Positions 37,914 through 44,916 of a DNA stretch of 64,000 bases are shown one piece after another. The position numbers were made by a program, and so were the translations under genes. How positions within the stretch are numbered: the stretch's first letter is position 1; each line of letters starts with the position of its first letter. The stretch is from an uncultured Porphyromonas sp. (GTDB lineage: Bacteria > Bacteroidota > Bacteroidia > Bacteroidales > Porphyromonadaceae), in the NCBI GenBank assembly GCA_905372565.1, contig CAJPPK010000003.1, positions 73,897 to 137,896 of the forward strand, given 5' to 3'. The notes beneath the pieces are model-generated. The model was not told the DNA's origin. It saw only the letters and a list, made by a program, of their open reading frames with translations, and did not search any database.

Positions 37914-38846
37914 TTAAGGGTGTGCTTGGAGCCACTGCTCGGAGAGCTCCAGTGCGATGGCTAGTTGTTCCTCCCTAGGGAGTAGTGCATCGATATAGTG
38001 TAGGGTAAAACCTCGTCGCTCCATACCTCGGAACCAAGTCATCTGACGCTTGGCGAACTGATGTATGGCAGTCTCTAGTGCTGAGAACATCTCCTCATAG
38101 GATAGCTCGCCAAGAAGGTGTAGTGTGAGGAACTTATACTCTAGCCCGTAATAGATCAGATTCTCGGGGGCAATGCCGGAGCTTAGGAGTGTGCGAACTT
38201 CCTCCAGCATACCTTCCTGATCCAGACGGATACGCAGACGCTGGGTGATACGACGGCGGCGCTCCTCTCTCGGGAGATCAAGGCAAAGGATGAGACTTGA
38301 GATAGGAGGATACTCGGTATGGTCAATACCATCACGACTAAGCTGAGCTTGGTGGTCTGCTATCTCGATGGCACGGATAGCACGTGAGGGACTATCGAGG
38401 TCAGTCGTATTGTGAAGTGCGCCATAGCTGGCAAGTCGATCTCGTAGCTCGGTGATCGTCTTCCCAGTAAGCTCTTCACGTAGCTTGGTGTTGGGGGGGA
38501 CGTCTGGTAGCTGATAGCCTTTGAGAACAGCTTCAGCGTAGAGCCCCGTCCCTCCACAGAGTAGGGGGAGCTTACCTCGTCCTATGATGTCTGCATAGGC
38601 CTTGTGAAAAGCACGCTGCCAAGCGAAGAGGCTGTATTTAGTACCAGCTGGTACGATATCAATGAGGTGATAGGGGATATCACGCCCCTCGACCTGATAC
38701 TCTCGGATATCCTTACCCGTACCGATGTCCATCCCCTGATAGACTTGGCGGGAGTCTGCACTGAGTAGCTCCGCACCAAGTCGATCAGCGAGTAGGACAC
38801 CTAAGGCTGTTTTGCCTGAGGCGGTAGGGCCTAGGAGTGTGATCAT
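37914..38846 (-). CDS. miaA: tRNA dimethylallyltransferase MiaA
   Basis: A 310-residue enzyme that adds dimethylallyl to A37 of tRNAs reading UNN codons. P-loop GPTASGKTALGV (residues 6-17), LLSADSRQVYQGMDIGTGK (about 32-50), LPLLCGGTGLYAEAVLKG (about 95-112) and the C-terminal FAKRQMTWFRG (about 266-276) are all present. Its start overlaps the guaB stop by 4 bases, indicating coupled translation. Confidence 0.96.
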   Translation of the reverse strand: MITLLGPTASGKTALGVLLADRLGAELLSADSRQVYQGMDIGTGKDIREYQVEGRDIPYHLIDIVPAGTKYSLFAWQRAFHKAYADIIGRGKLPLLCGGTGLYAEAVLKGYQLPDVPPNTKLREELTGKTITELRDRLASYGALHNTTDLDSPSRAIRAIEIADHQAQLSRDGIDHTEYPPISSLILCLDLPREERRRRITQRLRIRLDQEGMLEEVRTLLSSGIAPENLIYYGLEYKFLTLHLLGELSYEEMFSALETAIHQFAKRQMTWFRGMERRGFTLHYIDALLPREEQLAIALELSEQWLQAHP

Positions 38847-40339
38847 CCGCGATCCTTCAGGATCACATCATGAGCACCCCCCTCGACGATAGAGGTGCTA
38901 GAGACGAGGGTGATCTTCGCCTTCTCCTGAAGCTCTGGGAGGGTAATGGCACCACAGCTACACATAGTCGCCTTCATCTTCCCGAGTGTTTGAGCTAGGT
39001 TATCTTTGAGCTTACCTGCATAGGGGACGTAGCTATCGACACCTTCTTCGAACTTCATACCCTCGGTGCCACCACTATCATAGCGCTGCCAGTTCTGAGC
39101 ACGGTTAGAGCCTTCACCCCAGTACTCCTTGACGATATTGTTCCCGATCTTGAGTTTGCGAGTGGGAGATTCGTCAAAGCGTGCGAAGTAGCGCCCCATC
39201 ATGAGGAAGTCAGCTCCCATAGCTAGAGCAAGGGTCATGTGGTAGTCATGCACTAGACCACCATCGCTACAGATGGGGACGTAGACACCCTTCTCCTCGA
39301 AGTAGCGATCACGAGCCTGTGCTACATCGATGATAGCCGTTGCTTGACCACGACCGATCCCCTTTTGCTCGCGAGTAATACAGATGGATCCACCACCGAT
39401 CCCCACCTTGACGAAGTCGGCGCCTGCATCTGCGAGGTAGCGGAAGCCTTCTTCGTCTACTACGTTCCCTGCACCGACGAGGACCTTGTCGCCATAGCGC
39501 TCCTTGATCCAGCGAAGGGTATCGTACTGCCACTCTGAATAGCCATCGGATGAGTCGATACAGAGGACATCGGCTCCTGCTTCGACTAGTGCGGGGACAC
39601 GCTCAGCAAAGTCTCGAGTATTGATCCCTGCTCCGACAAGGAGCTCCTTCGTCTCCTTATTAGATAACTCGATGGGATTATCCTTGTGTGCATCGTAGTC
39701 CTTGCGGAAGACGAGGTAGACTAGGTTGTCATGCTCGTCGATGATAGGCAGGGTATTCAGCTTATGCTCCCAGATGATATTGTTTGCCTCCTTGAGTGTA
39801 ATGCCTAGACGACCGACTTTGAGACGAGAGAAGGGGGTCATGAAGTCCTTGACCTGTGCATCCTCTGGGGTCGTACCTAGACGATAGTCACGGCTGGTGA
39901 CGATCCCGAGGAGGCGACCGTTAGGGCTACCATCTTCAGTGACACCGACCGTGGAGTGCCCTGTCTGACGGCGTAGAGCTAGGACATCACGAAGGGTAGC
40001 ATCAGGGCGGATATTCGAGTCGCTTGAGACAAAGCCGGCCTTGAACTTCTTCACACGACGTACCATCTCTGCTTGCTCAGCGATAGGCTGAGATCCGAAG
40101 ATAAAGGAGAGCCCTCCATTGCGAGCTAGCTCGATAGCTAGGGTATCATTGGATACCGACTGCATGATCGCAGAGACGAAGGGTATGTTGAGGCTAATAC
40201 GTGCCTGCTCACCACGAGCAAAACGTACTAGGGGGGTCGTCAGAGAGACATTCTGAGGGGTGCATTGGCGAGTCGTGAGTCCAGGGATCAGGAGATACTC
40301 GCCAAAGGTGCGGGAAACTTCATTGACAAAGATAGCCAT
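38843..40339 (-). CDS. guaB: Inosine-5'-monophosphate dehydrogenase
   Basis: A 498-residue enzyme converting IMP to XMP, the first step of GMP synthesis. A TIM barrel with an inserted CBS pair (about 105-230; HSTVGVTEDGSPNGRLLGIV and NTLPIIDEHDNLVYLV). The barrel has DVLCIDSSDGYSEWQYD, GAGNVVDEEGF and the loop VGIGGGSICITREQKGIGR with the catalytic Cys. The usual bacterial loop is GPGSICTTR, so this is a divergent subtype; IMPDH is still preferred over GMP reductase because of length, CBS domains and the Arg-Tyr in QRYDSGG on the flap. Confidence 0.93.
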   Translation of the reverse strand: MAIFVNEVSRTFGEYLLIPGLTTRQCTPQNVSLTTPLVRFARGEQARISLNIPFVSAIMQSVSNDTLAIELARNGGLSFIFGSQPIAEQAEMVRRVKKFKAGFVSSDSNIRPDATLRDVLALRRQTGHSTVGVTEDGSPNGRLLGIVTSRDYRLGTTPEDAQVKDFMTPFSRLKVGRLGITLKEANNIIWEHKLNTLPIIDEHDNLVYLVFRKDYDAHKDNPIELSNKETKELLVGAGINTRDFAERVPALVEAGADVLCIDSSDGYSEWQYDTLRWIKERYGDKVLVGAGNVVDEEGFRYLADAGADFVKVGIGGGSICITREQKGIGRGQATAIIDVAQARDRYFEEKGVYVPICSDGGLVHDYHMTLALAMGADFLMMGRYFARFDESPTRKLKIGNNIVKEYWGEGSNRAQNWQRYDSGGTEGMKFEEGVDSYVPYAGKLKDNLAQTLGKMKATMCSCGAITLPELQEKAKITLVSSTSIVEGGAHDVILKDRG

Positions 40340-40393
40340 AGTGCAAGGGGGATGAAGTAATGGTGTACGTTGAAGGTAGAGAAGCGAGGGGAA

Positions 40394-41611
40394 TTACTTG
40401 ACATTATGTAAGAGATGTCCCATGCGCTCCTTCTTTGTCTTCATGTAGAAGGCATTGTGTTCGTTGGGTTGCACCTCCAGAGGTACAGACTCGACGACCT
40501 CAAGTCCATAGGCCTCGAGACCTACACGCTTGATGGGATTATTGGACATAAGGCGCATCTTCCCGACACCGAGCTGACGGAGGATTTGTGCTCCTACGCC
40601 ATAGTCTCGTTCGTCTGCCTGATGACCGAGGTGGAGGTTAGCATCGACGGTGTCGAGGCCCTGCTCTTGGAGCTTATAGGCACGGATCTTCTCCATAAGT
40701 CCGATACCACGTCCTTCCTGATTGAGGTAGACGATTACGCCACGTCCTTCCTGCTCGATGAGCTCCATAGCCTTGTGGAGCTGTTCGCCACATTCACAAC
40801 GCTGGGAGCCGAAGATGTCTCCCGTAGCACAGCTTGAGTGGACGCGTACTAGGATGGGGTCGGTAGTGGATAGATCACCCTTGAATAGGGCGATATGCTC
40901 TAGACCATTACTCTTCTGTCGGAAGGGGATAAGTCGGAAGTCTCCCCACTGAGTGGGCATCGAGACCTCTTCGCCACGCTCGACAGTGCTCTCGGTGCGC
41001 AGACGGTAGGCGATAAGATCCTTGATGGTGATGATCTTGAGTCCGAAGCGCTGAGCTACCTCCCAGAGCTGTGGTAGGCGAGCCATCGTGCCATCTTCGT
41101 TGATGATCTCGATGAGGGCAGCTACGGGCTGAAGTCCGGAGAGACGAGCGAGATCGACTGCGGCTTCGGTGTGTCCTGCACGGCGCAGTACGCCCTTATT
41201 GCGGGCTCTGAGCGGGCAGATGTGGCCGGGACGTGCGAGATCGCCAGGAGTAATGCTGGGGTCTGCTAGGGCAAGGATCGTCTGAGCTCTGTCATACATG
41301 GATACTCCCGTGGTGCAGCCATTACCTAGTCGGTCGACGGTGACCGTGAAGGGGGTTTCATGGACAGAGGTGTTGTTCGGTACCTGCATCTCGAGCTCAA
41401 GCTCCCGAGCTCGATCTTCGGTGATGGGAGCACAAAGGACTCCTCGGCCGTAGCGCATCATGAAGTTGATCTTCTCAGGAGTCACCTTTTCGGCAGCGAT
41501 GATGAAGTCACCTTCATTCTCTCTGTCTTCGTCGTCGACGACGATGAGGAACTTCCCCTCACGGAAGTCTTCGAGGGCTTCCTCGATCGTGTTCAGATTA
41601 ATCTCACTCAT
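40394..41611 (-). CDS. ribBA: RibBA, bifunctional DHBP synthase / GTP cyclohydrolase II
   Basis: A 405-residue bifunctional enzyme for the two entry steps of riboflavin synthesis. The N-terminal RibB half (1-205) has FLIVVDDEDRENEGDF and GHTEAAVDLARLSG; the C-terminal RibA half (206-405) has the zinc Cys set HSSCATGDIFGSQRCECG and VIYLNQEGRGIGL. Both active sites look complete. No FMN riboswitch is visible in the 31 bases between it and the upstream permease gene, so it is probably transcribed from the operon promoter at 43.68 kb. Confidence 0.96.
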   Translation of the reverse strand: MSEINLNTIEEALEDFREGKFLIVVDDEDRENEGDFIIAAEKVTPEKINFMMRYGRGVLCAPITEDRARELELEMQVPNNTSVHETPFTVTVDRLGNGCTTGVSMYDRAQTILALADPSITPGDLARPGHICPLRARNKGVLRRAGHTEAAVDLARLSGLQPVAALIEIINEDGTMARLPQLWEVAQRFGLKIITIKDLIAYRLRTESTVERGEEVSMPTQWGDFRLIPFRQKSNGLEHIALFKGDLSTTDPILVRVHSSCATGDIFGSQRCECGEQLHKAMELIEQEGRGVIVYLNQEGRGIGLMEKIRAYKLQEQGLDTVDANLHLGHQADERDYGVGAQILRQLGVGKMRLMSNNPIKRVGLEAYGLEVVESVPLEVQPNEHNAFYMKTKKERMGHLLHNVK

Positions 41612-41642
41612 AGTGTTTATATGTATTTGTCGAGCCTAGGAG

Positions 41643-43649
41643 TCAGGAGAGCCTGTCCTCCGAGGAATTGTCTTCGGGTGATGGGAAAGTAACAGCCTTA
41701 TGGCTAGGGTTGTTCGCACGTAGCTTCTCTACTTCTTCGGCAATCTGTGTGAGGGTGCTGTGCGTCGTCTTCAGGTCTGCACGTAGATGTGAGCGCACTC
41801 TTCCTAGGAAGAAGAGGAGGGGAAGAGAGACGGGAAGGAGGGCACAGAGCACCATCCCTAGACGTCGATCAGAGGGAAGTAGGGGCGAGAGCTGGGTGGG
41901 GAGCAGGGGTAGGTCACAGAGCTTGCCGACCAAGAGCCGTGAAGACGAGTGACGGAGCTGCTCTGCGAGCCGGTCAAGGGCGAGGGAGAGCTCGGCAAGC
42001 TGATGCTGTGTCTGGCCTAATATCCACATCTTCCAGAGCGGAGTCGTGAAGAGAGCCCCTTGCTGAAGAGCCTCGGTCTGACGGAGTACGTGACTGACGG
42101 CTTCGGCTCCTTGGACATAGTCTGCTTCCTCGAAGAGGATCTCTTGGTACTCGACACGGCGTACCCCTCGGAAGCCTAGAAGTTTGCGGAAGAAAGCTAT
42201 GTAGGCTTCGATGTTTAGCGCAGAGGAGTCTTGGTTCGCCTTATAGAGTAGGAAGATACCGACGGGTGCGAGGATGAGGTTGCTGAGCCACATCCCTAGC
42301 CATACGGCGATATCTCCGCTTCGGACGAGATTGATCCCGAGGGAGTCAATGATGAAGTAGATGATGAAGAAGAATACCGAGATGATGATGGGCATACCTA
42401 TCCCCCCACGACGAACGATCGCCCCGAGAGATGCCCCGATCAGAGCAAAGATGATACAAGCTACTGAGGCTGTCCACTTGCGGTGCCACTCTTGGCGGAA
42501 GGTGCGATACTCATAGAAGGCACGATCATCATAGTCCACATAGATTTGCATCTGACTCTTCGTCTGATTCGCTCGATCTAGGGCGATCTGGAGAGCTATG
42601 AGACTATCCTGTGCCGAGAGGGAGGGGAGTAGCTCTTGCGCTGCTTGGCTGACCTGCTTCCCTGTGTAGCGCTTCTCTAGCTCCTGGATCCGCTGTCGGT
42701 GAGCCTGCTGTGCGAGGCTGTCCTCGTAGGCATAGCTGCGGTAGCCATAGTGGTTCGTCTGTATCTGGGTATTGATGACCTGCGCCTGTACTAGGCGTGA
42801 GCTATCGATGATGCGAGTCGATGAGTCGATCGAGTGCTGTAGCTGGCTGAGATTCTTCCCGACATACATGGAGCGAAGCTCGCCTTCGTCCTGCTCTTTG
42901 ATGTTCGCATCGAAGTTGATCACGATCTCGCTGTACTTAAAGCGAGGCAGCATGTATGGGGTAGGCTCGGTGGAGGTATTGTAATCTGGGGCGCGTAGGT
43001 TCTCAAAGTTCTGCCCGTCGTAGAGCTTGAGGATAAGGAAGGTCTTACTCTCGTCCATCACGAGGCGTCCAGAGTCCGCACGTATGATGCGGGGACTGAG
43101 GTAGCCACGGCTCATATCATAGACCATCAGGTTGAGAAGCATCCCGTCGGGTCTTCGATCCCGTGTATAGAGGCTGTATCCAGGGATACCTGTATAGAAG
43201 ACCCCAGGTGTGAGCTCCATCTCGGGGGAAGCGAACTTCGCCGTGATGACCACCGTCCACATGCGCAGCTGGGACTGGATCATAAGCGTATTAGAGAAGA
43301 CGAAGAGCCCGACAGCCATCGCTGTAATCAGCAGCATCAGCGAACGTATGATGCGGTAAAGGCGGACTCCGGAGGCCTTAACGGCAAGGAGCTCCAGGCT
43401 TTCCCCGAGGTTCCCCATCGTCATCACGGTGGATAGCAGGATCGCCAGTGGGAGAGCCATGGGCGTAAAGGCAAGGCAAGCATGGAAGATCACCTCAAGT
43501 AGCACCAGCGTACTTAGCCCTTTGCCGATAAATTCCTCTGCGTAGCGCCAGAAGAACTGCATCACGACGAAGAACAGACACACCACAAAGCTCATCACGA
43601 AGAGCGGGATGAATTTCCGAAGGATGTATCTATCTATGATCTTGAACAC
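41643..43649 (-). CDS. LptF/LptG-type LPS transport permease (long form)
   Basis: A 668-residue YjgP/YjgQ family protein. Three N-terminal transmembrane helices (FKIIDRYILRKFIPLF start, FTPMALPLAILLSTVMTMGNLGESLEL region residues about 55-85), a periplasmic beta-jellyroll with GVFYTGIPGYSLYTRDR, a set of C-terminal helices (FALIGASLGAIVRRGGIGMP, about 395-415), then a cytoplasmic tail of about 180 residues with another hydrophobic segment near 620. LptF and LptG are usually about 360-370 residues, so the long insert and tail are Bacteroidetes-type additions. First gene of a seven-gene operon. Whether this is LptF or LptG is not decidable here. Confidence 0.9.
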   Translation of the reverse strand: MFKIIDRYILRKFIPLFVMSFVVCLFFVVMQFFWRYAEEFIGKGLSTLVLLEVIFHACLAFTPMALPLAILLSTVMTMGNLGESLELLAVKASGVRLYRIIRSLMLLITAMAVGLFVFSNTLMIQSQLRMWTVVITAKFASPEMELTPGVFYTGIPGYSLYTRDRRPDGMLLNLMVYDMSRGYLSPRIIRADSGRLVMDESKTFLILKLYDGQNFENLRAPDYNTSTEPTPYMLPRFKYSEIVINFDANIKEQDEGELRSMYVGKNLSQLQHSIDSSTRIIDSSRLVQAQVINTQIQTNHYGYRSYAYEDSLAQQAHRQRIQELEKRYTGKQVSQAAQELLPSLSAQDSLIALQIALDRANQTKSQMQIYVDYDDRAFYEYRTFRQEWHRKWTASVACIIFALIGASLGAIVRRGGIGMPIIISVFFFIIYFIIDSLGINLVRSGDIAVWLGMWLSNLILAPVGIFLLYKANQDSSALNIEAYIAFFRKLLGFRGVRRVEYQEILFEEADYVQGAEAVSHVLRQTEALQQGALFTTPLWKMWILGQTQHQLAELSLALDRLAEQLRHSSSRLLVGKLCDLPLLPTQLSPLLPSDRRLGMVLCALLPVSLPLLFFLGRVRSHLRADLKTTHSTLTQIAEEVEKLRANNPSHKAVTFPSPEDNSSEDRLS

Positions 43650-43674
43650 GTCTTCTTAGGCTAATTTATTGCCA

Positions 43675-43682
43675 CAAAGATA
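43675..43682 (-). promoter_or_regulatory. -7 box for the seven-gene operon
   Basis: TATCTTTG on the minus strand, 26 bases before the lptF/G-like start. No clear -33 TTG at the usual spacing. Confidence 0.5.
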
Positions 43683-43863
43683 CATCTTTTCTGCGTGGTC
43701 GAGTACGCAGACCTAGCTCGCTCCCCGACTGAGAATAAGCCTCTCCGACAGCAGTGATCCATCGGCCGGTCTTGCTCCCTAGGGAGCTTGCCTTGGGAGG
43801 GCTGGGAGAGCTGGAGTCGAGTGTGCTATTTCTCTCCTACCTAGGACGAAGGCTCTTCGGTGA

Positions 43864-43941
43864 AATGCTTACCTTTATGATGACGAAGGTAGAGGTTTGC
43901 TCTAGGCAAGGTCTACCTTCGTCTACTCCAAGGTCTACCTT
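43864..43941. repeat. Array D2: AAGGTCTACCTT, 22-bp period
   Basis: Cores start at 43864 (degenerate AATGCTTACCTT), 43886 (AAGGTAGAGGTT), 43908 and 43930 (both AAGGTCTACCTT), an exact 22-base period, with a weak fifth copy near 43952. AAGGTCTACCTT is the exact reverse complement of the D1 core. Spacers differ. The array lies in the 469-base divergent gap between the permease gene and the lipoprotein gene, 177 bases before the start at 44119. I see no gene in this gap. Confidence 0.88.
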
Positions 43942-44118
43942 AGCTCCGAGGGTGGCATCCTTCGTCTAGAGTGGAGCTGTGAGTAAGATAGGCGGAGGGT
44001 GTGCTAAAGTAGAGCCTGAGAGCGTTCTTATACCAAAGAAGCGTCGAGGTAGCGGTTCGCTGAGAGCCTTCTCTGAAGGGCACTACCTAGAGTTATTCAA
44101 CTTCTAACAACAGAACAA

Positions 44119-44772
44119 ATGAAGCCACAGATCGTCTTATACAGCCTAGTGACCGCTGTTAGTCTTAGCTCTTGCGGGATTTCTTCGATCCTAGGAGTAG
44201 AGTCCAATACCGATCGCATTGAGCGAGGCATGAGTAGAGAGGAGGTGCAGCGCATCTTAGGTCGACCTGAGTCCCGAAGTCTAGGCTACGACGGGGAGGA
44301 AATCTGGGTGTATCGCTCCAATGACCTCTTCGATACGGGACGGATCACCGAGATCACGTTCTATCATGGACGTGTCGCTCGGATGAATACCTACCGTGCT
44401 GGCGAGAGAAGACGGGAGGATTCCTATCCCTCTTACCCCAGTTATCCCGAGCGAGGAGACTACCCTCGCTACGAAGACTCACGCCGCTGTATGTCGGACA
44501 ATGCGTTCCAGCGATTCATTTACGATGTCCAGCGCCAGTCATTCAAGGATGATAAGCTCCGCTACATCTATGATGCGGCTCAGCGAAACTACTTCACCGT
44601 CCAGCAGGCCGAGCGTCTTCTCCGTCTTTTCTCTTGGGATGATGAGAAGCTTCAGGTGCTTCAGGCGGTAGCACCTCGCTTGGTTAATGCCTATGAGTCC
44701 TACCGTCTCGTCGAGCTCTTTACCTTCGACAGCGGGAAGCGTAAGGCGCGTCGGATCCTAGGCTTCCGCTAA
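44119..44772 (+). CDS. Lipoprotein with BamE/SmpA-like domain fused to DUF4476
   Basis: A 217-residue lipoprotein. Lipobox SLSSC with Cys19; residues about 30-95 resemble BamE/SmpA (RIERGMSREEVQRILGRPE, then EEIWVYRSND and ITEITFYHGRVARM), and about 120-215 match DUF4476 (MSDNAFQRFIYDVQRQSF, DDKLRYIYDAA, NYFTVQQAERLLRLF, RLVELFTFDSGKRKA). A short Pro/Tyr/Ser linker joins them. BamE helps the Bam complex insert outer-membrane proteins; whether this is the BamE orthologue or a relative is open. Monocistronic with a terminator after it. Confidence 0.83.
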   Translation: MKPQIVLYSLVTAVSLSSCGISSILGVESNTDRIERGMSREEVQRILGRPESRSLGYDGEEIWVYRSNDLFDTGRITEITFYHGRVARMNTYRAGERRREDSYPSYPSYPERGDYPRYEDSRRCMSDNAFQRFIYDVQRQSFKDDKLRYIYDAAQRNYFTVQQAERLLRLFSWDDEKLQVLQAVAPRLVNAYESYRLVELFTFDSGKRKARRILGFR

Positions 44773-44798
44773 AGCCTCACATTAGCTAGTAGAATAAA

Positions 44799-44843
44799 AG
44801 ATCGCCCCCACGCTCCGAGCGGAGTGTGGGGGCGATCTTCTTT
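44799..44843. terminator. Bidirectional terminator between convergent genes
   Basis: An 18-bp stem with one G:T pair (44799-44816 with 44821-44838), with T-rich flanks, lies between the lipoprotein gene and the barrel gene. Confidence 0.87.
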
Positions 44844-44916
44844 AGTTGGTGACCTACCTTGGGGGAGACAAGCGATGCGCTCTAGGGAGGTGTAGATGAT
44901 TGCTTCGAGGGACGAC

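Noticed and set aside
43754..43969. Small plus-strand gene of 71 codons across array D2
   Set aside because: It runs through the repeat array and looks like a chance frame without a recognisable domain.
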